In this document: in pieces, positions 1 to 7,862 of the stretch | Layout: each line of letters begins with the position of its first letter | Numbering within the stretch: the first letter of the stretch is position 1 | Source of the DNA: CAYVTM01 sp964454645 | GTDB taxonomy: Bacteria; Bacteroidota; Bacteroidia; Sphingobacteriales; Sphingobacteriaceae | DNA: 64,000 bases | NCBI GenBank assembly: GCA_964454645.1 | Contig: CAYVTM010000009.1 | Coordinates: forward strand, 21,929-85,928 | Direction of reading: 5' to 3' | Notes under the pieces: model-generated | Seen by the model: only the letters and a program-made list of their open reading frames with translations | What the model was told of the DNA's origin: nothing | Database searches by the model: none | Translations under genes and position numbers: made by a program

Positions 1-46
1 ATCTCCTCATTTTCTATATTTTACATTTTTTTTAAAGAATATTTGC

Positions 47-62
47 GAAACCGAATAGTTGC
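47..62 (+). promoter_or_regulatory. Operator dyad 1 upstream of the ArsR-family gene
   Basis: The 16-base imperfect dyad GAAACCGAATAGTTGC fits the pattern GmAACyGAATAGTTkC, with half-sites GAAACC and GCAACT on opposite strands. A second copy starts 26 bases downstream. The two copies flank a -7 promoter box. Autorepression by the downstream ArsR-type protein is inferred from position and symmetry. Confidence 0.55.
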
Positions 63-65
63 GCA

Positions 66-73
66 TATATTTG
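66..73 (+). promoter_or_regulatory. -7 box for the ArsR/SRPBCC operon
   Basis: TATATTTG is a full match to the Bacteroidota -7 consensus TAnnTTTG. It lies about 36 bases before the ATG at 110 and between two operator dyads, overlapping the second by one base, so a bound repressor would block the polymerase. Confidence 0.6.
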
Positions 74-88
74 CAACTGAATAGTTTC
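73..88 (+). promoter_or_regulatory. Operator dyad 2 upstream of the ArsR-family gene
   Basis: GCAACTGAATAGTTTC is the second copy of the GmAACyGAATAGTTkC dyad. It covers the expected transcription start just after the -7 box at 66-73. Confidence 0.55.
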
Positions 89-109
89 ATATAATAATTA
101 TAATATAAA

Positions 110-436
110 ATGAGGAGAGATATATTTCAAGCAATTGCCGACCCTACCCGAAGGGCTATCATAGCGCTGATTGCCATACAGGCAATGACCCCAAACGCTA
201 TCGCAGAACATTTCGATACGAGCCGTCAGGCAGTATCGAAACATTTGCGCATACTAAGCGAATGTCAGATCGTAAAACAAGAGCAAAGGGGCAGAGAGAT
301 TTATTACCAGTTAGAACTAAAAAAGATAAAAGAAATAGATAAATGGTTGGAACAATTCCGAAAAATTTGGGACGACCGATTTAACCAATTAGACAATGTA
401 TTAGTAAACCTTAAAAACAAAAAAAATGAACAGTAA
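110..436 (+). CDS. ArsR-family winged-helix transcriptional regulator
   Basis: This 108-residue protein is a typical ArsR/SmtB-type winged helix, of the 'PTRRAII' subgroup that pairs with SRPBCC proteins rather than with arsenic genes. The recognition helix lies around residues 36-48 (DTSRQAVSKHLRIL), followed by the wing (QEQRGREIYYQL). No cysteine metal site is evident, so metal sensing is unlikely. The gene overlaps the next by 11 bases, so the two are almost certainly co-translated. Two dyads around its promoter suggest autoregulation. The family is clear; the inducer is unknown. Confidence 0.9.
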   Translation: MRRDIFQAIADPTRRAIIALIAIQAMTPNAIAEHFDTSRQAVSKHLRILSECQIVKQEQRGREIYYQLELKKIKEIDKWLEQFRKIWDDRFNQLDNVLVNLKNKKNEQ

Positions 437-932
437 TCTCTTATTTGATTTTTCCGTAAATAAGGAAAACAAAACCATTCATGTAAAACGTGAATTTGCT
501 GCCGGACTTGAATTGGTTTGGAAAGCATGGACAACAGCCGAACTGTTAGACCAGTGGTGGGCTCCCAAACCTTTTCGCAATCAAACCAAAGCCATGGATT
601 TTCGTAAAGGTGGATTTTGGCTCTACGCAATGATCAGTCCGGAAAACGAAACACATTGGTGCAGACTCGACTATCAGGAAATAGATACCCTGAAAAGTTT
701 TTCGGGACTGGATGCTTTTTGTGATGAACAAGGAGTTATTGTTCCAAATTTTCCGCGTATGGAATGGAATAATGTATTTAACGAAGAAAGCAGCAATACC
801 TTTGTAAACATCAGCATCTATTTTGACAAGCTCGAAGATTTGGAAAAAATAATTGAAATGGGCTTTAAAGAAGGATTCACGATGGGTATGGAAAATCTTG
901 ATGAATTATTGATAACTTTAAAAGGTAAATAA
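426..932 (+). CDS. SRPBCC (AHSA1-like) domain protein
   Basis: This 168-residue protein has the START/Bet v 1-like fold of the AHSA1 family. The N-terminal pattern is a charged first strand followed by AAGLELVWKAWTTAELLDQWW, and the protein ends in a long helix with GFKEGFTMGMENLDELL. Such proteins bind hydrophobic ligands in a helix-grip cavity, and ArsR-SRPBCC pairs are widespread. Coding starts inside the ArsR gene's last codons (11-base overlap), so it is the second gene of a two-gene operon. The ligand cannot be read from the sequence. Confidence 0.88.
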   Translation: MNSNLLFDFSVNKENKTIHVKREFAAGLELVWKAWTTAELLDQWWAPKPFRNQTKAMDFRKGGFWLYAMISPENETHWCRLDYQEIDTLKSFSGLDAFCDEQGVIVPNFPRMEWNNVFNEESSNTFVNISIYFDKLEDLEKIIEMGFKEGFTMGMENLDELLITLKGK

Positions 933-948
933 TCAACAAAACATGACA

Positions 949-990
949 CATTCGGTAAAGCCCAAATAAATTGTTGGGCTTCACCGAATG
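949..990. repeat. Long inverted repeat after the SRPBCC gene
   Basis: A 17-base arm (949-965) and its complement (974-990) pair with a single mismatch around an 8-base loop. There is no run of T on either side, so it is not a classical intrinsic terminator. It may still act as an mRNA 3'-end stabiliser or processing site between the SRPBCC gene and the next gene. Confidence 0.6.
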
Positions 991-1022
991 CAATTGTACT
1001 GATGGAACAGATATAAAATACT

Positions 1023-1391
1023 ATGAAAAATTCCTTTGCAAATGTGAACGAATACATTGCCGGTTTTCCAGAAAACGTTCAGGTTATTTTGGAAAAAATC
1101 CGGAAAACGATCCGAAAAAATGCTCCTCAGGCAACGGAAGAAATTGCCTATCAGATGCCCGCATATAAGTTGAATAAAAGGCCGCTGCTGTATTTCGCTG
1201 CTTTCAAAAATCACATTGGCTTATACGCAACACCTTCGGGGCATTTGGAATTTGCCGAAGAGCTTTCCGGATATAAGCAAGGAAAAGGTTCTGTACAGTT
1301 TCCATTAGATGAAGCTATTCCCTATACCCTGATCGAAAAAATCGTAAAATTCAGAGTCAAAGAAAATGAATCGAAAAATAAAAACGTATGA
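1023..1391 (+). CDS. DUF1801 (YdhG/YjbR-like) protein, copy A
   Basis: A 122-residue DUF1801-family protein. The opening pattern (VNEYIAGFPENVQVILEKIRKTIRKNAPQATE) and the central YQMPAYKLNKRPLLYFAAFKNHIGLY are typical. Members share a frataxin-like fold and some are described as iron-chaperone-like, but the biochemical role is unsettled. The last codons overlap the next gene by 4 bases (ATGA), and the next gene belongs to the same broad family, so the pair is probably co-expressed. Function is not assigned beyond the family. Confidence 0.85.
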   Translation: MKNSFANVNEYIAGFPENVQVILEKIRKTIRKNAPQATEEIAYQMPAYKLNKRPLLYFAAFKNHIGLYATPSGHLEFAEELSGYKQGKGSVQFPLDEAIPYTLIEKIVKFRVKENESKNKNV

Positions 1392-1786
1392 ACAAAGACA
1401 TTCAAGCTTATCACGAGAAATTAAATAAGGAGGATAAATCCATTTGTGATTTGCTCTATACCGAAATATGTAAAAACCTTCCCGATGCCGAACATAAAGT
1501 ATGGCATGCGCATCCTGTATGGTTTTTGAGCGAAAATCCGATTGTAGGATACAGCAAACAAAAGGCAGGTATTCGTTTAATGTTTTGGAGCGGAGCCGAT
1601 TTCGAAGAAGTAGCTCTAAATATTAGGGGAGCTAAATTCAAAGATGCTTCGATCTTTTACCAGGCTGTACCCGAAATCAATACGAAGGATTTAAAACGCT
1701 GGTTGAAAAAATCAAGAGAGATACAATGGGATTATAAAAACATTGTAAAACGTAAAGGACTTCTAGAAAAACTAAGCCCCTCTTAA
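1388..1786 (+). CDS. DUF1801-type protein, copy B
   Basis: A 132-residue protein related to the DUF1801 group. It has the LxxxICKNLPDAEHKVWHAHPVW segment followed by an aromatic-rich core (RLMFWSGADFEE) and a basic C-terminal helix (LKRWLKKSREIQWDYK). It is more distant from copy A than expected for a recent tandem duplicate. It starts within the stop of copy A (ATGA overlap), which implies translational coupling. Function unknown. Confidence 0.8.
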   Translation: MNKDIQAYHEKLNKEDKSICDLLYTEICKNLPDAEHKVWHAHPVWFLSENPIVGYSKQKAGIRLMFWSGADFEEVALNIRGAKFKDASIFYQAVPEINTKDLKRWLKKSREIQWDYKNIVKRKGLLEKLSPS

Positions 1787-1810
1787 GTAGAACAAATAAA
1801 ACTATATTTA

Positions 1811-2125
1811 TCAATCTAATAACGATTCTTGCTTTAGAATTTTTAAGCGTTTGAGTGAACGTGAAAAAATATCAACCCAAACATAAACAAGTAAAGGAAA
1901 AACAATAAAAGCTATGGAATTGTATTCCCATGCAATAATAAAATCAAAGTGAATTATATGCATTATAGCTCGTGTCATACCGCATGCATAACACTCCATA
2001 TCTAGTAATAATACACTCAAACAGATAGAATCGCCACTATCAAAATAATTGGCGGGTAATAACAATAACACGATTGGTATTATTATCAACCCGCCAATTA
2101 TAAGATACTGAATTTGCTTTTTCAA
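1811..2125 (-). CDS. DUF2752 membrane protein
   Basis: A 104-residue inner-membrane protein of the DUF2752 family. It has a first membrane segment at about residues 7-25, the family signature MECYACGMTRAIMHIIHFDF in the middle (a CxxCGMTRA motif), and a second hydrophobic segment at about 70-88. The family role is unknown; the Cys pair could bind metal or form a disulfide. It ends the minus-strand pair, 6 bases after the TM2 lipoprotein gene, so the two form one transcript. DUF2752 and TM2 proteins are often neighbours in Bacteroidota. Confidence 0.85.
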   Translation of the reverse strand: MKKQIQYLIIGGLIIIPIVLLLLPANYFDSGDSICLSVLLLDMECYACGMTRAIMHIIHFDFIIAWEYNSIAFIVFPLLVYVWVDIFSRSLKRLKILKQESLLD

Positions 2126-2131
2126 AAATTA

Positions 2132-2731
2132 TTATAAGGTTTCTGAGTAAGAACCATTTTTGGGTTGCAAATCACCGGTTGCTATACGTATTAAATCAAT
2201 CAATGCCCAAATGCCACAACCCCCACCAGTTAGGAGCTGAATAATTCCAATGGCTGTATAACCTAAATAAAAGCGATGGATACCGATTGCCCCAACAAAT
2301 ATCACAAGGATTAAAGCAACAAGCTGACTTTTTCCTCCGGCTGGTTTCTTCGCTTGTTTTTCAAGCTTTTTAGCAATTAAAGCTTGCTTTGCTTCGAACT
2401 TTTTATTGTTTTTCGCAAAAGACGAACTTGCTGAAGATGAATTTGAAACTACTTGTTCAGTTTTAGCAGTATTCGAAGAAGCATTCGTCATTGGTGTAAA
2501 CGATACCGGAACTAAATACAATACATCTGATACCGATGCCGTCAATGTCGGTACATCTTCAATAACATTAGCTTCGGTCATACCAGCTTCGTTCGAACGG
2601 GCAAGCTGATCAACTTTGTTTGCATCGTTTTTCATGTACCTTGCACTGAAAACTGCATCTTCAATAGTGCTACATGCGCTAAAAGCAAAGACAATTGCTA
2701 ATAAGGGTAAAATTAATTTAGTTTTTTTCAT
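2132..2731 (-). CDS. TM2-domain lipoprotein
   Basis: A 199-residue protein with a lipoprotein signal (cleavage before Cys20 in AFSACSTIED). A low-complexity Ser/Ala/Lys region follows at about residues 85-130. A C-terminal TM2 domain (two membrane helices joined by GAIGIHRFYLGYTAIGIIQ, ending in GGCGIWALIDLIRI) completes it. TM2 proteins are of unclear function; the lipoprotein signal plus two C-terminal helices is a common Bacteroidota arrangement. It heads a two-gene unit with the DUF2752 gene. Confidence 0.88.
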   Translation of the reverse strand: MKKTKLILPLLAIVFAFSACSTIEDAVFSARYMKNDANKVDQLARSNEAGMTEANVIEDVPTLTASVSDVLYLVPVSFTPMTNASSNTAKTEQVVSNSSSASSSFAKNNKKFEAKQALIAKKLEKQAKKPAGGKSQLVALILVIFVGAIGIHRFYLGYTAIGIIQLLTGGGCGIWALIDLIRIATGDLQPKNGSYSETL

Positions 2732-2902
2732 ACTGTTGTTTTAAAAAAATATTTTTTACATTTTCTAAGTGACTCTTCTTTTGAGAATGCCACTATTTTT
2801 CATAAAAATAATTATTTTATTGAGGATTCAAACAGTATTTAATTTTTTCTTTAAAAAAAATAAAAATTATCAACAGTTATAAAAAAAATATACCAAAGTT
2901 AA

Positions 2903-2965
2903 TCAAAGTGCTATCAAACCCAGTACAATTAAGAAAACTGTCCAGGATATGTTCTTTGCGTTCAT
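2903..2965 (-). pseudogene. Duplicated 5' fragment of the LiaF-like gene (20-codon frame)
   Basis: The 66 or so bases from 2913 to 2979 match 3996-4063 with two substitutions and a two-base length difference. They include the ATG and the first 17 codons or so of the LiaF-like gene, plus about 13 bases before it. The copy reads MNAKNISWTVFLIVLGLIAL and then stops: a single hydrophobic segment. It is most simply a remnant of a tandem duplication, but it keeps an intact start and stop and both substitutions are conservative, so a small membrane peptide is possible. Confidence 0.6.
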
Positions 2966-3055
2966 ATTATTCGTTTAGGACGCTATTGTTCTCAGATTGT
3001 CAAATATTTTCATTTGCAGTTAAAATTATTATTTTAGCTAAAGCTGTAAGCATAG

Positions 3056-3094
3056 AAATGCCCCCAATAGGTTTCTAAATTTTGGGGGCATTTT
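3056..3094. terminator. Strong hairpin terminator, minus strand or bidirectional
   Basis: TGCCCCC (3059-3065) pairs with GGGGGCA (3084-3090), extended by flanking A/T pairs, with T-rich flanks on both strands. It lies just after the stop of the LiaF-like gene and probably ends that operon. Confidence 0.8.
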
Positions 3095-3112
3095 ATTCAA
3101 TGCCGGTTTTGT

Positions 3113-4048
3113 CTAATACGATAAAATATTTATTTCAGAAACCCCCGCATCAATATCAATCAGTATTTGGTTGGCAGCAGCATTGTAATGTTGGGAATAA
3201 TACTTACCATCTTCTCTTTTCGAAAAGCCCGGAAAATCTTTTGAAGATAATACGGCATCAATATCCAGAATACAGGAAGATTCTTTAGGGATACGAACAG
3301 TAACCGATGCAGCTCCGGCTTCAATCGAAACTTTTGTTTTTGCATAATTGTCTTTCAGCTTAACGTCGATATTTGCAGCTCCGGCGTTCATTTCTAAACT
3401 CTTCAACCTATAGGGAGTAAAATCAAAATCACAAGTTCCGGCACCTACATTCATTTCAATATCCCATATCGGCAAAGCATTAAGCCTTATCTCAGTTTTA
3501 TTAGTTCTGAGCCGTGAATCTAAATTCATACTACGACTATTCATACGCATATCCAGATGTACCGTAGAATCCTTCAATACTTTTTCGAGCGTATAATTTT
3601 GTTTATGTGAAACAGAATACACATCGATTAAATATGAAGTAGTATCCTTTAAAATAAATTCAGCTCCTCCTCCTTCAAAGTCGAAATCTGCTTTCCGTAT
3701 TTCCGGTTCCATTTCCTGAAAGAAATGTTGCTTGTGCAGGGAGTCTTCCGAACGTTCCCAGCCATCAGAATGTTTAGAGCCTTTGTTAAAGGAATAGCGT
3801 TTTCCCGGACCTTCATTTACTACATATACCAAAAAGAGTAAGAGCAATACCGGAAGTATCCAGGCAAAACGTTTAAGCGAAGTGTTTTCCATCAAAGTTG
3901 TGAGGCCGATATAAATTAATATTAAAGGCCAGAACCTCCACAGCATCATCCAGTTCAGGTAAAAATCGATGATCCCGAAATTGCGTAAAACCAGGATCAA
4001 ACCCAGTACAATTAAGAAAACTGCCCAGGATAAGTTCTTTGCGTTCAT
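3113..4048 (-). CDS. LiaF-like membrane protein (DUF5668 + adhesin-like C-terminal domain)
   Basis: A 311-residue protein starting at MNAKNLSW, one base after the stop of the upstream PspC gene. A longer start at 4093 is possible but would overlap that gene, and the duplicated fragment at 2903-2965 also supports this ATG. The N-terminus has three or four membrane segments in about the first 75 residues (LiaF transmembrane/DUF5668 type, with MMLWRFWPLILIYIGL). The C-terminal half is a repetitive beta structure with recurring GAG/NAGAAN and DIDAGVSEI units, like the putative-adhesin domains in LiaF/LiaG-type proteins. With PspC it probably acts in envelope stress sensing; the signal is unknown. 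Confidence 0.82.
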   Translation of the reverse strand: MNAKNLSWAVFLIVLGLILVLRNFGIIDFYLNWMMLWRFWPLILIYIGLTTLMENTSLKRFAWILPVLLLLFLVYVVNEGPGKRYSFNKGSKHSDGWERSEDSLHKQHFFQEMEPEIRKADFDFEGGGAEFILKDTTSYLIDVYSVSHKQNYTLEKVLKDSTVHLDMRMNSRSMNLDSRLRTNKTEIRLNALPIWDIEMNVGAGTCDFDFTPYRLKSLEMNAGAANIDVKLKDNYAKTKVSIEAGAASVTVRIPKESSCILDIDAVLSSKDFPGFSKREDGKYYSQHYNAAANQILIDIDAGVSEINILSY

Positions 4049-4049
4049 A

Positions 4050-4496
4050 TTATTCTTGTTTAGAGTTTTCGTTTGATTTATTTTTTCGCGCATAGTTGTT
4101 CCATAACAGCCCGATGCCGATCGCTATCAGGATCAATGGCCATAGCTTACCGAAACTAAACCAGGGAATAAATTCATCAATTAAAAAAATAAGGCCGAGG
4201 GTAATCAGGATGAGGCCTCCGATAATGCTTTCTCTTCCCTTTTTTTCAGTTGGACTTGGTGTATTGCCATCTCCTTTAACAGTATAGTCTGCTTCGTGAT
4301 TTATTTTTCCTACACTTTTCCCGGGTAAAACAATCCAAAGAATAAGGTATAAAATAAATCCCGAACCGAAGCCTACCAATGCAATTAAGAAGATAGCCCT
4401 TACAAGGGTCACATCCATTGAAAAATACCGGGCTATGCCGGCACAAACGCCACCAATGGTAGCATTGTCTTTGTCGCGAAATAGTTCTTTACTCAT
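4050..4496 (-). CDS. PspC-domain envelope stress protein
   Basis: A 148-residue protein. The N-terminal PspC domain (residues 1-62) has the usual basic start, GGVCAGIARYFSMDVTLVRAIF and a long membrane helix ending WIVLPG. A charged linker is followed by two more hydrophobic segments with a DUF5668-like pattern (GGLILITLGLIFLIDEF and WPLILIAIGIGLL). PspC proteins sense or transmit membrane stress in the phage-shock system; no pspA is nearby. The stop is one base from the start of the LiaF-like gene, so the two are one operon. Confidence 0.9.
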   Translation of the reverse strand: MSKELFRDKDNATIGGVCAGIARYFSMDVTLVRAIFLIALVGFGSGFILYLILWIVLPGKSVGKINHEADYTVKGDGNTPSPTEKKGRESIIGGLILITLGLIFLIDEFIPWFSFGKLWPLILIAIGIGLLWNNYARKNKSNENSKQE

Positions 4497-4617
4497 GCTC
4501 AGTTTTTTTAGTTTCAGGTGATATTTTTTATTTAAAGATTCGATTTTATACGATAAAATTAAAACATACCGATGGTTAAATCACTGAAACAATCGGTGAA
4601 CGTAGCCCGACAACGGG

Positions 4618-5316
4618 TTAAATTATTCCCTCCTGAGGCTGAATAATAATTTCTTCTACGGTTGCTCCCTTACTAAGAGCATAGGCTGTCCAAATGCTTT
4701 CGGCAATATCTTCCGGTAAAATAAATCGTTCGGGGGGAACTTCGGTTCCTTCCCAGGAATGTGTAAGTGTAGAACCGGGGACAATTGCCGTAACCTTTAC
4801 TCCCTTTTTAAGGAGTTCAATCCGTAAGCTTTTTGTCAATCCTATCAAAGCAAATTTAGAAATACTGTACGATGCCGCTGTAACCACCGGCTGTATACCG
4901 GCGACCGAACAAATATTAAAAATATGTCCTTTGCCTTTATCTGCCATTCCCGGTGCTAATGCCCTGCTCAAGAAATAAGCCGGGTATAAATTAATTCCCA
5001 ACATCCGGTCGAGCGTATCTTCTTTATCTTCCAATACTCCGGAACTGATATACGAACCCACATTGTTCACCAGCACCTCTATGTCAGCATGTGTAAGTAA
5101 GAGCGTTTCTATAAAACTTTTCAAAGCCGAACGATTCGACATATCCAGTACATAGGAATGTACATTTATATCATACTTGCTTTGTAAATCAGAAGCAAAC
5201 GTACTCAGTTCTTGCGCATTACGCGCCGTCAGTATTAAATCAAAACCCTGTGAAGCAAACTTTTCGGAGATGGCATTGCCCATCCCCTTACTTGCTCCTG
5301 TAATGAATGCTTTCAT
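4618..5316 (-). CDS. SDR-family oxidoreductase (3-oxoacyl-ACP reductase-like)
   Basis: A 232-residue classical short-chain dehydrogenase. It has TGASKGMG (residues 6-13) for NAD(P) binding, NNVG at 84-87, Ser137, and the catalytic pair Tyr150 and Lys154 in YSISK. Length and motifs suggest an intact enzyme. The substrate cannot be assigned; FabG-like or sepiapterin-reductase-like are both possible. It is a single gene with its own putative promoter at 5335-5342. Confidence 0.88.
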   Translation of the reverse strand: MKAFITGASKGMGNAISEKFASQGFDLILTARNAQELSTFASDLQSKYDINVHSYVLDMSNRSALKSFIETLLLTHADIEVLVNNVGSYISSGVLEDKEDTLDRMLGINLYPAYFLSRALAPGMADKGKGHIFNICSVAGIQPVVTAASYSISKFALIGLTKSLRIELLKKGVKVTAIVPGSTLTHSWEGTEVPPERFILPEDIAESIWTAYALSKGATVEEIIIQPQEGII

Positions 5317-5334
5317 AGTAGTATTCCTTTCTTA

Positions 5335-5342
5335 CGAAGCTA
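5335..5342 (-). promoter_or_regulatory. Putative -7 box for the SDR gene
   Basis: On the minus strand this reads TAGCTTCG, a TAnnTTyG variant of the Bacteroidota -7 box, 18 bases before the ATG. No clear -33 box was found. Confidence 0.4.
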
Positions 5343-5445
5343 CATATTTTATAGGAATACTTATAAACCGACGGGGATAATGGTCAATTTACACCATCTC
5401 TCTCTTAAAACAGATTAATTTATTTACTTTTACGCCAAAATCGAT

Positions 5446-6180
5446 ATGTTTTTATTTCATTTAGGCAGGTATCTTTTATTGCTGAAAAGCGTTTTCTCTA
5501 AACCCGAAAATTACAGGGTTTATTGGAAAGAGTTGATACGTGAGATGACCATGATCGGTATCGGATCATTGGGCATCGTGTGCATTATCTCGATTTTTTT
5601 AGGTGCCGTTACAGCAGTACAAACCGCTTTTCAGTTGGTAAGCCCGATAATTCCCAAAGATGTTATCGGAATGATTACGCGCGACTCTACGATTCTTGAA
5701 TTGAGCCCCACTATTACCTTGCTGGTTTTAGCCGGCCGTGTAGGATCGAGTATTGCATCACAAATAGGCACTATGCGCGTTACCGAACAAATTGATGCAC
5801 TCGAAATTATGGGGGTAAATGCTTCAGGGTATTTAATTTTACCGAAAGTTATTGCCGCATTATGCACGATTCCTCTTTTAATAGTCATCTCTATGTTCTT
5901 AAGTATTTTCGGAGGATATGTTGCCGGTACCGCTTCGGGTGCTTTCCCCGCTGATGAATATATTGCAGGTCTATTAAGAGATTGGAATCCATTTATCATT
6001 ACGGTAGGATTAATTAAAACTGTTGTATTTGCATTTATTGTTACTACTGTTTCTGCATATCAGGGATATTTTACGACCGGTGGCGCTTTAGAAGTTGGTA
6101 AAGCAAGTACAAAAGCTGTAGTCTATAGCTGTATATTAATTCTTTGTTCCGATTATCTAATTGCTGATATGTTACTATAA
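5446..6180 (+). CDS. MlaE-family lipid ABC transporter permease
   Basis: A 244-residue permease of the MlaE/YrbE family with five or so membrane helices. The conserved middle (ELSPTITLLVLAGRVGSSIASQIGTMRVTEQIDALEIMGVN) is the family's coupling-helix signature. The partner ATPase follows with a one-base overlap (TAATG). MlaEF-type transporters move phospholipids between inner and outer membranes. No MCE-domain (MlaD) gene is in the window next to the pair, so the substrate-binding subunit must be elsewhere. Confidence 0.93.
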   Translation: MFLFHLGRYLLLLKSVFSKPENYRVYWKELIREMTMIGIGSLGIVCIISIFLGAVTAVQTAFQLVSPIIPKDVIGMITRDSTILELSPTITLLVLAGRVGSSIASQIGTMRVTEQIDALEIMGVNASGYLILPKVIAALCTIPLLIVISMFLSIFGGYVAGTASGAFPADEYIAGLLRDWNPFIITVGLIKTVVFAFIVTTVSAYQGYFTTGGALEVGKASTKAVVYSCILILCSDYLIADMLL

Positions 6181-6926
6181 TGATCGAAGTAAAAAATCTA
6201 TATAAATCATTTGATGATAAAGAGGTACTGAAAAATATCAGTGCTACTTTCATGCCGGGTATTACCAATTTGGTTATTGGTGCCAGTGGTTCCGGCAAAA
6301 CTACCTTGTTGAAATGTATGGTAGGCTTACAGGCAATTAACAGCGGTGAGATTTTATACGATAACCGCGATTTCAACGCTTTAAATTTTAAAGAAAAAAT
6401 CCCGGTACGTAAAGAAATCGGGATGCTTTTTCAGAATTCGGCATTATTCGATTCGATGACGGTTGAAGAAAACATCATATTCCCGCTCAACATGTTCAGT
6501 GAGATGGGCGATTCCGAAAAAAGAGATCGTGCAAACTTTTGTTTAAAACGTGTAAACTTAGACAATGTAAATGCGCTTTTTCCTTCGGAACTGTCGGGTG
6601 GTATGAAAAAACGGGTAGGTATAGCAAGAGCTATCGCCATGAATCCGAAATACTTATTCTGCGATGAACCCAACTCCGGTCTCGACCCCCAGACTTCTAT
6701 TGTCATCGATAATCTGATTCGGGAAATTACCGAAGAATACAACATCACTACTATTGTTAATACGCACGACATGAACTCGGTTATGGAGATTGGTGAGCAT
6801 ATTTTATTTTTACACAAAGGAGAGAAATGGTGGGAAGGCTCTAATCAGGAAATCCGCAATACCGATAATCAGGAAGTAAATGCCTTTGTATTCGCCAGTA
6901 AATTTATGCGCGAACAATTGAAGTAG
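6180..6926 (+). CDS. MlaF-type ABC transporter ATP-binding protein
   Basis: A 248-residue ABC ATPase. The Walker A motif is GASGSGKT (about residues 36-43), the signature is LSGGMKKR, the Walker B is YLFCDEPNSGLDP, and the switch histidine sits in NTHDM. The Met in the signature (LSGGM) is typical of MlaF/Mkl ATPases. It begins in the stop codon of the permease gene. Together they energise lipid transport at the inner membrane. Confidence 0.93.
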   Translation: MIEVKNLYKSFDDKEVLKNISATFMPGITNLVIGASGSGKTTLLKCMVGLQAINSGEILYDNRDFNALNFKEKIPVRKEIGMLFQNSALFDSMTVEENIIFPLNMFSEMGDSEKRDRANFCLKRVNLDNVNALFPSELSGGMKKRVGIARAIAMNPKYLFCDEPNSGLDPQTSIVIDNLIREITEEYNITTIVNTHDMNSVMEIGEHILFLHKGEKWWEGSNQEIRNTDNQEVNAFVFASKFMREQLK

Positions 6927-6938
6927 ATATATTTTAAG

Positions 6939-7817
6939 ATGACTCAGTTCCTATCCCCCACGCATTGGCAAGATTACGAATTAATAGACTGCGGTCGTTT
7001 CGAAAAGCTTGAACGTTTCGGAAAATACATTACGATTCGTCCTGAGCCACAGGCAATATGGGATGCTGTTCTTTCCGAAAAAGAATGGGAACGGCTGGCA
7101 CATGTGAAATTCAAAGCCAAAAGCAGTTCCTCCGGAGAATGGATCAAATTAAAACCTAATATTCCCGATCGTTGGCATATTGCTTATAACAATGATCTTA
7201 TTTCGATCAAATTTCGATTAGCTTTTACCTCTTTCAAGCATGTGGGTATATTTCCGGAACAGGCAGTAAACTGGGACTATCTGGCGGATGCCATCAAAAA
7301 TATGCCTGTAAAACAGGCAAAAGTACTGAATCTTTTTGCCTATACCGGAGGAGCCTCTTTAGCGGCTCGTTCTGCCGGTGCCGATGTAACGCATGTAGAT
7401 TCCATTAAGCAGGTGGTTACCTGGGCAAATGAGAACCAGGAATTATCGGGTTTGAAAGATATCCGTTGGGTAGTAGAAGATGCCCTTAAATTTGTAAAAC
7501 GTGAAGTAAAACGAGGAAAAAAGTACAATGGGATTATTTTGGATCCGCCGGCATACGGGCATGGACCTAATGGAGAAAAGTGGAAACTGGAGGATCATCT
7601 TAATGAAATGATGCGGGATGTAGCCCAATTAGCCGATGAAAAAAACTTCTTTTTAATCCTAAATACCTACTCTTTAGGATTTTCTTCCATTATTGTCGAA
7701 AATTTGCTTAAAAGTCATTTCAGAAAAACAAACAATATCGAGATTGGAGAGTTATATCTGCAAGCAAGTCAGGGTTCTAAGCTCCCTTTGGGGGTTTTTG
7801 GGAAAATACGTTATTAA
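6939..7817 (+). CDS. Class I SAM-dependent methyltransferase (RlmI/RlmK-like)
   Basis: A 292-residue methyltransferase. The SAM-binding region has VLNLFAYTGGASLAARSAGADVTHVDS, and DPPAYG is the catalytic motif typical of the RlmI/RlmK C5-cytosine or N7-guanine 23S rRNA family. It lacks the N-terminal PUA domain of E. coli RlmI, so it corresponds to the shorter Bacteroidota form. The modified nucleotide is not known. It follows the transporter ATPase by 12 bases and may be co-transcribed, although the functions are unrelated. Confidence 0.86.
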   Translation: MTQFLSPTHWQDYELIDCGRFEKLERFGKYITIRPEPQAIWDAVLSEKEWERLAHVKFKAKSSSSGEWIKLKPNIPDRWHIAYNNDLISIKFRLAFTSFKHVGIFPEQAVNWDYLADAIKNMPVKQAKVLNLFAYTGGASLAARSAGADVTHVDSIKQVVTWANENQELSGLKDIRWVVEDALKFVKREVKRGKKYNGIILDPPAYGHGPNGEKWKLEDHLNEMMRDVAQLADEKNFFLILNTYSLGFSSIIVENLLKSHFRKTNNIEIGELYLQASQGSKLPLGVFGKIRY

Positions 7818-7850
7818 CTAATATATACTTTTTATCTAAAGAGAATTACA

Positions 7851-7858
7851 TACCTTTG
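7851..7858 (+). promoter_or_regulatory. -7 box immediately before a 46-codon gene
   Basis: TACCTTTG matches TAnnTTTG fully. The ATG of the small gene follows after only four bases, so transcription should start at or next to the start codon. Confidence 0.6.
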
Positions 7859-7862
7859 CGAT

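Larger units (their letters stand above)
2732..3112. other. Gene-poor stretch with a duplicated gene fragment and a terminator
   Basis: This A/T-rich interval has no full-length gene. It holds a 20-codon minus-strand reading frame that copies the start of the downstream LiaF-like gene (2903-2965) and a strong hairpin at 3056-3094. I see no match to the -7 consensus in front of the TM2 gene. Confidence 0.6.

Noticed and set aside
304..630. Minus-strand frame of 108 codons across the ArsR/SRPBCC pair
   Set aside because: Lies opposite two well-supported overlapping genes and has no family features.
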